Origin: Actinomortierella ambigua
Taxonomy: Eukaryota > Mortierellomycota > Mortierellomycetes > Mortierellales > Mortierellaceae
Length of the DNA: 64,000 nucleotides
Assembly: GCA_016098155.1 (NCBI GenBank)
Contig: JAAAJB010000002.1
Span: 124,001 to 188,000, forward strand
Direction of reading: 5' to 3'
This document shows positions 33,101 to 44,882 of this stretch, piece after piece. The notes below the pieces were generated by a model. That model was not told the DNA's origin. It saw only the letters and a list, made by a program, of their open reading frames with translations, and searched no databases. Every line of letters begins with the position of its first letter. The first letter of the stretch is position 1. Both the position numbers and the translations under genes were made by a program.

Positions 33101-36100
33101 ATGCCAACGTCGGTGCACCGTGTCGGTGCTGCTGCCTCCACCAGTCGCAATATTGCGCCGGCACCTGCTGTGCTGTCAAACAAAGGACAGAGTGCCATCA
33201 TCCATCCCAATGAAGGGTCCTCTACCGCTACCAGGGCCAAGGACAACACAGGTGCCTCGTTAACGACGACAAACACCACCACCACCACCACATCCGCCAT
33301 GTCTTCTTCAGCACCAACAGCCCAGCCCAAAACGTACTCTATCAAGCGCAAGACTGTGCTACGCCAAATCGCCACCACCCTGGGTACTGCCTGGAAGACT
33401 GAAGCCTCTTCTACAGCATCCTCCTCTTCGACCTTGCGCGCGACAGGCTCCTCTACCTCAGGGGCGCGCGTCTCGACCCGCATCCGCAAGACCACGCAAC
33501 ATTTTAGGCCCACCACCACACCCACCTTCACCCGCCCTACCTATGGCGACAAGGACACAGCTTCCTCTACAAAAGGCAGGCGACGCGGACGACTACCAAA
33601 AGCCAGAATCGCCCAACCCAAAGCCACAATCTCACAGCATGATCAAGACCTGCACGATGCTGCTCATGCATCCCGCCTGCATGCCCATGGACTTTGTCAA
33701 GAAGAGTTTAACATCTTCCAGAATTACCTCCGACGCAGCGACCTGCCCGCGTACCTGGCTGTCCGCAACACCATCCTCTGGCTATGGCGGACCAACCCCA
33801 AGCAGCGTCTGTCCTACATAGACGCCTTGAACGAGACCAAGAGGCTGGGTTTGCACCATGGCTTGATCTACCCCATTTATGAGTTTCTCGTCCGCTCAGG
33901 ATACATCAACTTTGGCCTCTTTCGCGACGAGGCAGCACGCAAAGACAACACTGCGACCGGCCACCGCCAGCATCATGGGGACTCTGCGTCGGCCTCCTCT
34001 CTGAAAAAGTCTTCCAAGGGTGCCCACGTCAGCAGCACAAGCAATGGCAGTGGCAGTGGTTGTGGCGTTGACGGCGAACGGAAATGTCCACAACAGACAA
34101 TTGCTATTGTTGGCGCAGGAATTGCAGGCATCGGGTGCGCACGGCAGCTCAACAACTTGTTTGAGACATACAGAGACCGCTTTCTGCCGCATCAACCACC
34201 CAAGGTGGTCGTGCTCGAAGCAAGATCAAGAATCGGAGGAAGGATGCATCTCGCCGAGATCCAGACCTCTCGCCTCGGCAACATTGCAAAGCTAGAGCTC
34301 CCTTCCAGTCTTCATGGTTCTTCCTCGGCACAGCCGACACCCACCATTGTCGATCCTCGTCCACTCGACTATACGCGCTCGACCTTTTCTCACGCGGTCG
34401 ACCTTGGCGCGCAGATCATCACGGGATTCGACAATGGCAACCCAATGGAGATCATTGTCCGACGGCAGCTAACGGACCTTCCCCTGTACTATCTTGGAGA
34501 GAAGCCCTGCGATCTCTTTGGACCCGATGGTAGCCCGGTCGACAAGGTGGTCGATGAGCAATGTGAAGAGATCTTTAACGACGTTCTGGAGCAGGCGTGC
34601 AAGCTGCGATATACCCAGCATTGGCCCCAGCCCTTGCTGGACTATCTGAAGAAACGACAGAAGCAAGCATCCTCGCCCTCTGCGACCACCCACCCATCTC
34701 GACAACAACACCACTCTTCAACGCACAGCTCACCGTCTCAGGAACATCGCCATCCCCGGACAGAACATGCCAAGCAGCGGACAAAGGCAGCAGATACATA
34801 CACCACCACCAAGGTCGAGGCTGATCGTCTAGAGGCTAGTGCGACCCTCGGTGTCTGCATGGACTATTTTGTGGAGAGCCACCCAGACTTTGCCCAGTGG
34901 ACGGACCACGAACTGGAGTTGATTCATTGGCACTATGCTAACCTTGAGGTAACAATTGACCCACCGTTTTTTATTTTCTTTTGTTATTTCTTGTTTTCTT
35001 CCTGTTTTCTCTGCTCACATGGTGGAACGTACACTGACCATATCACCTTTTCTCAACTTTATATATTTATTCATGGGATAAAATAGTTTGCCAACGCGAC
35101 ATCTCTGGACAAACTCTCACTGAAAAACTGGGACCAGGATGACGACTTTGAGTTTTCGGGACAACATTGTATGGTGGCAGGAGGCTATGCTCAAGTGCCG
35201 CTCGCGCTTTCAACTGGGGTTGACATTCGACTCAACAAGCCAGTGGCCAAGATTCGCACGGAGCAGGACGAATCTACCGCCAAAGGGGATGAACCGGTCC
35301 ACATCCAATGCCGTGATGGATCGACATTGAACTGTACGGCCGCTGTGATCACTATCCCTCTTGGCGTCCTGAAGCGGGGAGGTAGTAGCAAAAGCCATGG
35401 TCACGGCCACCAGAAAGGAAGAGGAGGAGGCTCCACAGGAGCCCCTACCACGTCTATGACAACACCCTCGCACGAAAACGACGGTATCCGCTTTGAACCC
35501 GAACTTCCGGACTGGAAGCTCAAAGCGATTGACCATCTCGGCTTTGGACTGCTGAACAAACTCGTGCTCGTCTTTCCGGAGCATTTCTGGGACAAGGCCG
35601 TTGAGCTCTTTGGTTCGGTCCGCAGCGCAGCGCCACTGTCGTCTGGCACTACTTCCGCCTCTTCCAAGGCGTTTCGATCGTCGTCTTCTTCTTCCTCTGC
35701 GCATACGCCCTATCGTCGCGAAGCCTTTGAGTCAACCCGCGGCAAGTTTTACATGTTTTGGAACTGTATCAACGTGTCTGGTCTTCCGACTCTTGGTAAG
35801 TTGTGTCCTCTTTTTTTTTTTTTTTTTTTTTGTTTTATTTTATTTTTACTCGTTTGTACATCGTGAGACAGAGACTAATATGTAATCCCGTCCATCTTGT
35901 TTTTCTTCTAGTGGCGTTAATGGCGGGCCAATCGGCCTACGAGAGCGAGGCGACAGACAAGGAGACGCTGGTTCAAGAGGTCATGGAGACGCTCGGACGC
36001 ATGTTCCCCGAGGCGCAGCCGTTGCCGCGGCCAGTGCACTCGATTGCGACGCGGTGGTCGGCGGATGAGTTTGCCAGGGGATCGTATTCGTTTGTTGGCC

Positions 36101-37065
36101 AGGATGGCACAGGCCATGACTATGACCTCTTGGCTCAACCAGTCAAGAACCAGCTGTACTTTGCCGGTGAGGCAACGAGCCGTCACTATCCGGCCACGGC
36201 CCATGGCGCTTACTTGAGTGGACTCCGGGTCGCCTCGGATATCCTCACCTCGTTGATTGGCCCCTTGACTGTCGAGGGCAGCGTCGCTGCAGCAGCCAAG
36301 GCCGAAGCCGAGGCAGGGCGTCTGCATCCGATCAAGAAGGAGGAACAGGACAATGGTGATGATGACGAGGGCGATCAGGATGACAGCGATACAGGGAAGA
36401 TGGAGGTGGATGAATTCCAAGCGGACAACATTTTATCATCCGCCTCTTCACCTCTTCGTTCCTTTGGAGATGCGCACACACAAGAATCGCCTCCGCCGGG
36501 CCATCGCCACCATCGTTATGTCAAACGCGCTGGATCTTCATCGTCGTCGTCGTCGTCGTCGTCGCACTCCTCCTCCTCTACGGAGGGAGCATCGACAACG
36601 GCAACCACGACAAATACTAGCCTCGGTCATGGATTTGTGATGCCTCGGCGCCGGTGGGGTCGTCCGTCGAAGAAGATGATTGCACAGTTTGTGGCGGATC
36701 GCTCACATTACAAGTACCAAACGGGCATGCTTGCCAATGTTACTCCGAGCGATGCTGAAGGAGATGACATTGAGGAAACGAAAGAGGACAGCGACAACGA
36801 GGACGATGACGACCACGACGAAGGTAGCATCAGCGACAGCGATGACGACCATAACGATTATCACTCCACAACAGCCAATAGATCTGGCGTCAAGCGGAGA
36901 CGCTCCAGTGTTTCGAGCGTGACGTCGTGGGGCTCGGGGACCAAGAAGACACAGCCTGTAGAATCCACTCGTCGACAGCCTGGAAGAACTCGAGGAAGCA
37001 AGGCGAATCCTCGGGTGACAGGCAAACCCCCAGGCCGTCCTAAGAAGAACCGCGCTCCCGCTTAG
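33101..37065 (+). CDS. LSD1: LSD1-type lysine-specific histone demethylase (SWIRM + amine oxidase)
   Basis: Three exons, 33101-34948, 35087-35795 and 35912-37065, give 1236 residues in frame. After a Thr/Ser-rich start there is a SWIRM domain at about 187-270 (FNIFQNYLRRSDLPAYLAVR, GLIYPIYEFLVRSGYINFG). The amine oxidase then begins with the FAD dinucleotide fold VGAGIAGIGCARQL (338-343). FANATSLDKLSLKNWDQDDD is LSD1-specific. Lys774 in LLNKLVLVF aligns with the flavin-contacting lysine of LSD1. FAGEATSRHYPATAHGAYLS near the end binds FAD. The site of the animal tower helices holds only a short Ser/His-rich insert. The C-terminus is acidic with two AT-hook-like segments (RWGRPSKK and PPGRPKK). 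It would remove methyl groups from histone lysines in the nucleus. Confidence 0.92.
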
Positions 37066-37175
37066 AAAGAAAACAAGAAAAAGACCCAACAATAATATTT
37101 TTTTTTTACATCTTGGTAAATCCTGACAGGTGGGAATCGTAAGAGTGATGTTTAATTGAGGTGAGGAGAAACGAT

Positions 37176-38874
37176 CTATTGCTTGAAAGTAAGCTCCAGA
37201 ATCTCACGGCGAACAAACGTCTGGGCTGAGAAGACGCTGCGGACGTTAAAGGCACCGTCCTTCTCAATGAGGCGCTGGAATGACAAAATGTCGCCACCAA
37301 CACCAAAGTAGAAGCTCTTGGCAGCAACATATCTAAGAACATAAGCACACACGTTCAAACACAAAAAAGGCCAAACAGAGCAGAATGTAGAGGTTAGTTG
37401 CCACTTGCATTGTCCTAGCATGTGTTCCCCGATAATGACACACCAAAACGATAGAAAATAAAATAAAATAAATAAACATACGCTTTGCCACCCTTCTTCA
37501 GTGACCGCTTGATGGTCTGGTACAGTTTTTGGTGGTTCTCCTCGGCATAGATGGTCTCGCTTGTCAGAATCAAATCGTACTTTGTCGAGTCGTCGTGCTC
37601 CTGAATGCCCATCAGGTCCACAAAGCCAGACCAATCGCCACGAATGAGCCTGGACTGGTCTCGCGCATGCTGCAACAAGGCTCGCTTCTCGTCCTCAGCA
37701 GCTGGCAGGTCCAGCTCGGTTCCTTCAAAGTCGTTGGGATCCTTTTCGGGCATTTCCATTTCTTCGTCTTCTTCCTCTTCCTCTTCTTCATCACCATCGT
37801 CTTCCTTTTTCGCCTCCTCACCGTCGACACGCTCTGTCTTCTCCTTCTTCGCATCCTTTTCATCTTCACTATCCTCATCGTCATCGGGCTGAGCCGGTTG
37901 CAAGTCGGGTCTTGTGCAGGTGTTGAGGAGGATGTTGGGTAGTGTGACCAGACGGAGGACTTGGTCGTTGTAATCCTGGAAATCAACCTTGACGGTCTCG
38001 CTCTTGGTCAGCACAAAAATACCAGGCAGTGCGGAGCCGCATCCCAGCTGAATTTGATGATTAAAAAGAAATAAATAGTGTAATTATATAGATTACGGAT
38101 GAGCAAAGATTTCTTTGTGCACATTTTTTTTTTTGCTAACCGTCGCTATTCATCATCTCCACCCACCATTCTCCCAAACTTACCTCGAGCACCTTCTTGC
38201 CATCATAGTTTTCGGGGTTCTCCGCCAAGTAGGCCACAAGATCCAGGGCACACTCCCATGTCTTCAGGCCACCTTCGTACACGCCCTTCACCAGATCCGA
38301 CTTGTCGGCCAGGGCCAACATCTCCAACCCTCCAGGTCCTGTCACCGTCTTTGCCCTGGCCTCTCCGCCTCCTTGTTCCTTTGCAGCAGTCGTCTCCGAC
38401 GCGGCGCCGAGATCCTCGTCCTCCAATGCCATCTGAAACTTGACATCCTCCAAGTTGCGCTTGTAGAGCGTCACAACGCCTTCGCCCTCGCTCTTGTCCT
38501 TGAGTGAGGAGGCAGCGGCAATAGCCATGTGTTTGTAGGGAATTCTGGCCTGTTCATAGTGGATGCTGCTGGGCAAACCGCGCAAAAAGTCGGTCGAGTC
38601 CATGTTGAGCAATCCTGCGGGAACGAGCTGATCATCGGTCATGGAGAGATCTGAGAGGGGCTTGGAGATATCGAGATCATCCTGTTGCTGTTGCTGTTGC
38701 TCGTCGTTGTCGAGCTCTAGGTCATCTGCCTATCGGGAGAAAAGAAGAAAGTAAGTCTTTTTTTTCAATATGGAGGGACGGATGTTGCTGTCATGGGTGG
38801 TATGCCCCCGCCCGGATTCTTCGCGCGAATAAAAAATAACCAGGTATCCGTACTGTGAAATTGAACTTGAACAT
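37176..38874 (-). CDS. HPM1: Protein-histidine methyltransferase (HPM1/METTL18 family)
   Basis: Four exons on the minus strand: 38854-38874 (MFKFNFT only), 38184-38729, 37482-38047 and 37176-37332, giving 429 residues. The order matches the family: GLKTWECALDLVAYL, SAM motif I VLELGCGSALPGI, VDFQDYNDQVL, WSGF, YDLILTSETIY and AAKSFYFGVGGD near the end. By family knowledge the enzyme methylates a histidine of ribosomal protein uL3 (Rpl3). An acidic, Lys-rich insert of about 70 residues between the motifs is unusual and likely a surface loop. The 21-base first exon was chosen because it keeps frame and gives the MFKFNF start typical of the family; it is the least certain part. Confidence 0.88.
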
Positions 38875-39416
38875 CTTTTTTTTTTTTTCCCTCTCACTCT
38901 TTCGTGTCTTTGTGCCTTATGCCTGGGCTGTTTCAAGGTATGAAGTGAATGCTGTCGAGTGTGGAGTACCGTTGTTTATATTTGAATTAAAAGGCAGTCC
39001 CTTTGCCACCAACTTTTTGGCTTCACCTGAAAATCAAATGTCGTCCCTGTGTGTGCATGGGCAGCTGAAGACAAGATGGAATCACATCTCAGGATCGCAG
39101 TCAAAAAAAAAAGACAAGATGGAATCACTGCCACGACTGCACCGTCTGTGAATGTCCAGGATGAGTTGCTTTAGTTAGTGGCTGTTGGCTCACGCACCGT
39201 GGGTTGTGCCTCTCCATGCCTCTGTGGCTCCGGTAGAAGTCTTCCAGCGCGTAAATGAATACACAGGCACTACCAACCAACTATTTCAACTCATCCTGGA
39301 TATTCAATCGTGGCATGCGACTCTGACTCTATTTGTGCGCTCTAATGACCCTGGTCTAAGAAGGAACACGCCACCAGGGTTTTTAAACACAAAATGCAAC
39401 CCCAGCTCCTTTCCTT
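38875..39416. other. Intergenic DNA, no gene seen
   Basis: Upstream flank of HPM1 followed by AT-rich sequence. gacaagatggaatcac occurs at 39071 and 39114, a small direct repeat. No convincing frame. Confidence 0.5.
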
Positions 39417-39517
39417 AGAGAATCCCTCGTTACAAAAATGAAAAATCACACGTGAAGAGACACTTAACTAAAGTCTCTTCATGTGTTTATTCTTCATTTT
39501 TGTGACGAGGGATTCTC
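39417..39517. repeat. Near-perfect hairpin, 45-base arms
   Basis: Left arm 39417-39461 and right arm 39473-39517 are reverse complements with a few mismatches, separated by an 11-base loop (acttaactaaa). The arm contains agagaatccctcgt and aaaaatgaa. Such a structure could be a small inverted-repeat element. It forms the left edge of the larger inverted duplication. Confidence 0.8.
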
Positions 39518-40434
39518 GTTGGTTTTTACCTGGACAACCACTACAACAACTTCGCATAATATATGGACACGAAGTATGAAGAAGAAGGATAAAATATTTG
39601 TTCATATGAGGAAGAGCATCATTCAACCACATGGACATATTGGATCTATCAAGAGGACTGCATCACAGGATAGCACGCGATAGTCATCTTGGAATCTTCG
39701 CATAACGGCATTATACTCGTCGACTGAAGCTTGGTGTTCTCGCAAGGTGGTGCTGTATTCACTCATCACAACCTGGTGCCCTCGCATCATGGTATAGTAC
39801 TCATTCATCGAGGCTTGATACGTGACCCACTCCGTTTCATCACCAGGATTGACGACAAACACGTAAGCGTAATCGAGTTTGCGCTAAATTGACGGGAATT
39901 GAGGAGCCAAAGCCCGGGTACGAACACACTCAGGATCTGCGGCCGAGATGGCGAGAATACGATCCATACCCCCGGTGCATCCACTCGAGATGCTCCCGAT
40001 GGTGTCCGCACCCGTGCTCCAACTCCGCATTCTCTGTCCTTCCAGCGCAGCCTCGACCGCGCTCATATGCATGTCGCTAATTCCGAAAATGAGCCGCAAT
40101 GAGTCTCGTATCTGGCCGCAATGCATGAGTACAATGTCGCTATGCAGGACATCAGGACGCGATGAGCGGATTCAGTGCCATCATGCGAGAACATCAGGCC
40201 GCAGTCGATGAGTACGGTGTTGCCATGCGACGATTTCAAGGCGATTACCGCGCTCGATATCCGGTTGTCTTGAAGGGTCCACAGGTCCATGTAGTTGACT
40301 GACACTCCCATTCTCACATAACATTAAATCTTTTACCCTTCTTCTCCCTCCATTTTTTTGTGCATATGCGATGAGAAGCTGATATAGTGGTTGTCCAAGT
40401 AAATCAACGAGAATCCCCCGTTCAAAAATGATAA
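39493..40434. repeat. Element-like inverted duplication, about 0.94 kb
   Basis: The two outer ends match in inverse orientation: 39493-39545 (gagggattctcgttgg then acctggacaaccacta) and 40384-40434 (tagtggttgtccaagt then caacgagaatcccc). Inside, both halves carry one coding motif pointing outward: minus strand 39630-39862 with REHQASVDEYNAVMRRFQDD, plus strand 40165-40300 with REHQAAVDEYGVAMRRFQGD. The centre (39863-40160) is unique. No intact start or known domain. It is either a decayed terminal-inverted-repeat element or two divergent copies of a gene tail. Confidence 0.65.
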
Positions 40435-40950
40435 ACCATTTCTTTTCTTCTCATCTTCTGCACCAATAGCCATGCTTTGCAAATAGTATTACCTCTTCAG
40501 GCAGTATTATGGCCTTATTCTTTCTCCTTCTTCCACAGTAGAATGTGTCAAAGAGATGGACAATGTGGTCAAGAGGAAGAGTGTATTGATTTAAAGGCGT
40601 ACTTCGAGTCTTTCAAAGGAGCGTAATAACCCAGAGACACGGAGAGGTTATTGGAGACAACGGCTCGTTGTCCAGATCGGCTAGCCAATAGACCTATAGA
40701 GGACCTCCATCTGATTACCAGATTAAAACGCCAAAAAAAAACTAACGTTTGTATCAACGTCGAGGGCTTTTGGCACTGTGGAGTTGGAACACATATGTAT
40801 ATTGGCGCGTATTGAATGAAGTATTATGGTAGGGCTATGAGCAAGGTTCTCTGAACAAAAGGTAAAAGTAAGTGAACGCCATATCCTTTCTTGGGTATCT
40901 AGGACATGAACCTATATCTGTGTGTGTGCGTGCGTATTTTTTTTTTTCGT
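40435..40950. other. Intergenic DNA, no gene seen
   Basis: AT-rich spacer between the inverted duplication and the oxidoreductase 3' end. No supported frame. Confidence 0.5.
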
Positions 40951-42283
40951 TTACACTCGTGGAGCCTCCAGGTTCATAGACTGCCACATCATCTTGGAGA
41001 ACAAGTCCTTCGACTTTAGCATGCGAGCGAAAAAGTTGCCGAAGCGAGTGCCAAAGATGGGCAGCATCGCGACTCCGTTTCGTGGGCCCGTGGCCAGTAG
41101 CATGACCTTGGGTAAATCTGGCTTGGTCAGGAGCGAGGGCGAACCGTTCCCGTCTTGGATGAGCTTGATCACGTTCTTGGCCAGGATCGGGCTCGCATAC
41201 GTGCACGATGCCGCCGTGGCGGTCTCGTAGGCGTTTGAACAGTCGCCGATGGTGAAGATGTGGGCGAAAGCTGGGTGGTCGATCTGCATGTGGGCGTTGG
41301 CCTTGATACGATGGGTTCTCTGGTCGACCAGGGACGAAGGGTCAAAGTTGGGGTAGTCAGCCGCCTTGTTCTCGGGCACCAAGGTCCGCAAGTAGGACGT
41401 GTCCACGACGTAGCCCGTCGAGAGAAAGACAAGATCGGTCTCAATCGTTCGTTGTTGACACTTAAGTTGGATCTGACGGCGGCCCTCGAGCACAGGGTGT
41501 TCCATGTCGAGGCCCTCGACAGAGACCCGCTCGTTCAGGACCAGGTCGATCCCGAGATCGCGCAGGTGCTTGGCCGCGGCTGCCTTAAACTCGTCGGCAA
41601 AGCCTGGGTAATCGACCGGGCGGGCTCCCGCGTGGATCACAGTCAGCTTCTTGTCGGGGAAGGCGTGAGCAATCTCGCCGGCGAGCTCGACACCACATGC
41701 GCCGGCGCCCACGACAGTGATGTGGCGAGCTGCTTGGACGGCCTTGTGGTACTGCTCATTGAGAGCCACGGCTTGCTTGTACGACGTGATGCCCTGGATC
41801 TTTGCAGGCGCAGGGTTGTAGGAGCCTGTCGCCAGGACCAGGTAGTCAAAGGCGATCGAATCGCCGCTTTCAAGGACAATGTGGTGGTGGTGGACCTCCT
41901 TGAGCGAACCTTGCACCACCTTGTGGCCCTGGCCCTGGGGGAAGAGGCTTGTGTACGGCGCCCAGAGAGCTGTAGAAAAGTCGGGCTGGACTAGGGCTCG
42001 AAAGGAACCCAGGCAGTTGTGGCGGTAGTCACGTCTGTTGCGAGTTTGGGAAGGGCAGAGAGAAGTGTTAGTTTTTCGGCAGGAGGGAGCGAGAGAGAGA
42101 GCGGAAGAGGGTCGTTTGAATGGTCATCTAAAACAGCGAGCTTCGCTGCAGTCCTTACCGATCGATCAAGGTAATTTCAACAGGCCTCTGCAGCTTTTTG
42201 GCTTCCTTGAAATAATTGCTGATAAATCCAACACCGCCATAGCTGCCGCCGACGACAACGATCTTGACTGGGGATCTTGACAT
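40951..42283 (-). CDS. AIF/FSP1-like FAD-dependent NAD(P)H oxidoreductase
   Basis: Two exons on the minus strand, 42159-42283 and 40951-42034, give 402 residues. The N-terminal Rossmann fold VKIVVVGGSYGGVGFI (GG-x-x-GG at 12-17) binds FAD. LIDRRDYRHNCLG follows, then the LATGSY motif near 110, the NAD(P)H fold VVGAGACGVELAGE (151-156), LSTGYVVD and the second FAD motif FTIGDCSNAYET. This is the pyridine nucleotide-disulfide oxidoreductase family, closest in layout to AIFM2/FSP1-type quinone reductases and fungal AMID-like proteins. No presequence or strong membrane anchor is seen. The physiological acceptor is unknown; quinone is plausible by family. Confidence 0.88.
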
Positions 42284-42682
42284 GGGTGTAAGTGTTAATA
42301 GGGGGGAGGGAGTGGAGGTGCGAGAGTGGCGAGGGATTCTCTTATGTGGTGAGAAGGGGACTCGACGAAGGTGTTTGCTTGATGATGAGCAAAAAAAAAT
42401 GAAGGATGACGAGGCATTTTATATCCAGCACGACAGTGAAGAGAGCCTTTTTTTTTTCCTTTGCTGACCACGCGAAACTTTATCAGCAAAACAAGTAAGT
42501 TGGCCTGGTGGCTTGGCTGATTTTGGGTGCCAACAAAGCTGGCCAGGCCAAAGTTGAATCAATTATGCCATGCGCCTTCCCCCCTTCCCAAAAACAGCTT
42601 GAGGGTCAGGTGAAATCATGGGGAGAGGGGTCTCATCGTTCGTCCAAAGGGGGGAGGTCTTCCCTCTTCTGAGGGCGGGTTC
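42284..42682. promoter_or_regulatory. 5' flank of the oxidoreductase gene
   Basis: 400 bases with G/A-rich leader and poly-T; no gene. Confidence 0.4.
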
Positions 42683-43078
42683 TCACGTGTGGGCCGTCGT
42701 CCAAAACTGGCGTGTGAGTGGGGCCAGAGGATTCGTTGAGTGCCGGCTGTTGTTCATCTGCTGACAGCTGCTTTGGTTGAGTCCCAAGCACTTGCAGTAG
42801 AAGTACTTGGTGCTGTTGAGCTTGTGGCAGCCTCCTGCGTAGTGACCCCAACTGTGGTAGTATGGGCGAAGGGTGTGCTCTTGCCGGTAGCAAGTGATCC
42901 CTACATCGTCTCTTTCCTGGACCGTGTGGACCTGCACGCTGGAAGAGAGCTCGGCCCCTTTTTCGGGACAAGGTACAGGTAGATCCGTCCCCAGAAAGAG
43001 TGTCGTCCCAGGGCGTCTAATGGGTGTTCCAATTCGATTTTCACGAAAGTGCTGTAGAGTTGTTTGAGAAACCTCCAT
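42683..43078 (-). CDS. Hypothetical 131-residue protein
   Basis: ATG at 43076-43078 to a stop at 42683. Residues include VPCPEKGAEL, a His/Tyr/Cys-rich middle (RPYYHSWGHYAGGCHKL) and CKCLGLNQSSC. There is no signal peptide or recognised domain. Open sequence continues immediately upstream on the same strand (43081-43392, GHAFPAQELIAKPIDMRRIL) in an adjoining frame, so the true gene may have an upstream exon. Weak call. Confidence 0.3.
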   Translation of the reverse strand: MEVSQTTLQHFRENRIGTPIRRPGTTLFLGTDLPVPCPEKGAELSSSVQVHTVQERDDVGITCYRQEHTLRPYYHSWGHYAGGCHKLNSTKYFYCKCLGLNQSSCQQMNNSRHSTNPLAPLTRQFWTTAHT

Positions 43079-44402
43079 GACTACAATCGAGCACGCCTAG
43101 TGTTGGGGCATCGCATCTGACGCACCAGGATACGTCGCATGTCGATTGGTTTTGCAATGAGCTCCTGTGCTGGGAAGGCATGGCCGTTGACAGTGATTGG
43201 TTTCGTCGGGGCGAATTGACGAGCAGTGTTGTCTTTGTCTTCCTCTTGATCAAAATAAACTTCAAAATTGGCCAGAGCTGTCCTGATGTTTTTGTTAAGT
43301 TTGTGAGTTTGTTTTGTTCGATGGAGTGGATGGCGACGATGAAGCCGATAGATAGATGATAGGATGGCGCTAGTAATTTCGGTCAGACTCAATTATGCAT
43401 AGGTTGGGAGAGATTGCAGCATAGTGTGCGGATTCTACGTCCGAGAGATCGCTTGGTACTATCTAACAGGCTTCTTAGTGGCTGCAGAGTACATAAGTAG
43501 AAGCTGGTGGGTGCAGTGGAGGTGGACGGTGGGTGAACGGTGGGTGGTAAAGGGGTCGAAAGAGGGGCAGAGGAGCTGACTTTGGGTGTTGGTGTTGGTT
43601 AACATGATAAGGGTTGGTACCTGCCGTGAAGGCGCCCTTCGATGAAAACGAGTGATTGATAAAAAGACGGCGCACATTCATCCGCGTTCCCTATGCCCCT
43701 TATAATTAGGCGGACCACCGTTTGCCGAAACCAACATGCCGAGCTCACTCTCCTTGCTGCACAACAATGTTGTTTTTTGTCCTCCACCTCCTCCTGGAAT
43801 TGCATCCCATCGCGCCAATATTCTTTTTCATCCCTCATTGTCTGCACATCTTTGTGCCCTGTGCCGCGCCATCCTCCTATGCTCGCTTTTGTCCATTCGT
43901 CACCAACTCCCTCTCTGCAGATCCTTGATTGCTCACGACGCTTCTTGCGCTGGACTCTCACCCCCCTAGACCTCTTTCTGTATGGAAGTCATTGGTGTTT
44001 GTTGAATCGTCACCCTTAGTGTTAGCGTGGGTTAGGAAGTCTGTCCACTTTGCTACACCGTCATGTACCGTACTCCGTACTCCGTACTCCTTTCTCCAAA
44101 GGGCCTACTCGGCTGACTTCATCCACAAAAGTCCTCTCGCGTACAAAAAGACGTCCCTGTGAACCCAGCGTCTGCATCCAAAAACATTCCCTACCTCACT
44201 CGCAAAGAGCTGCCATTGCCGCACCTTCTGTCACCTAACGCACACATATCCACATTCATACTTTGCAGCAAGACTAGATACTTCCCGCAGGTACTGTACA
44301 CTGGCTGATCTCGAGACCACGAGACCCATCTTCCTTCGTACTTTAGCCATTTGTAGACCCTTAACCCTCTCCTCTACTCATATCATCTAGTAGCAACCAC
44401 AG
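43079..44402. other. Mostly non-coding; possible upstream exon of the hypothetical gene
   Basis: 43081-43392 (minus) is open without an ATG at its start. The rest has short Ser/Pro/Leu-rich frames on both strands without support. The right end is the leader of the secreted-protein gene. Confidence 0.35.
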
Positions 44403-44882
44403 ATGCTTAAAAGGACCCTCCTTGCCTTGTTGGTTATCTATCCGTGTATCTCACAGTTCGATGCGCCTACGCCTGCTCCCCGTGGAGATCCGGAATGTAC
44501 TATTGTCAAGCAGCCTGAATCTGGGCCGGGCGCGTGCCCTTGCTATAGTGATGACTCTTCCAATCCTCAGACCCTATTTCCAGTCGAGTGGAAGAACATG
44601 ACGAAGCGTGAAGTATGCATCGAAGAAAGGCGCTGCAGGAAGTCCAAAGAGCCGTCGTGCTGCATCGACATGTGTGAGCAGAACATTCTACATCCCTGTG
44701 GCATCGAAGCCGACTGTGAACGCTACGGGGGGTCAGAAGCCTGGAATGCGTGCAAGAGATATCGCGAGTGTCTGCGATGGAACTACTCGAAATGCCATTA
44801 TGAAAACGAAATGGTCCCGGATGAAACCGGGTCGAACGATCACTGCATCTGTCGCGAATACAACATAGAATGTAGCAAATAG
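44403..44882 (+). CDS. Secreted cysteine-rich protein, 159 residues
   Basis: Single exon. The N-terminus MLKRTLLALLVIYPCISQ is a short signal peptide. The mature part has 16 cysteines (32, 45, 47, 72, 78, 86, 87, 91, 99, 105, 117, 123, 131, 148, 150, 157), with CxC at 45/47 and 148/150 and a CC-xxx-C at 86-91. There are two N-glycosylation sequons (NMT and NYS). No known fold was recognised. Size, cysteine content and isolation in a gene-poor stretch fit a secreted effector-like or surface protein. That is inference. Confidence 0.75.
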   Translation: MLKRTLLALLVIYPCISQFDAPTPAPRGDPECTIVKQPESGPGACPCYSDDSSNPQTLFPVEWKNMTKREVCIEERRCRKSKEPSCCIDMCEQNILHPCGIEADCERYGGSEAWNACKRYRECLRWNYSKCHYENEMVPDETGSNDHCICREYNIECSK

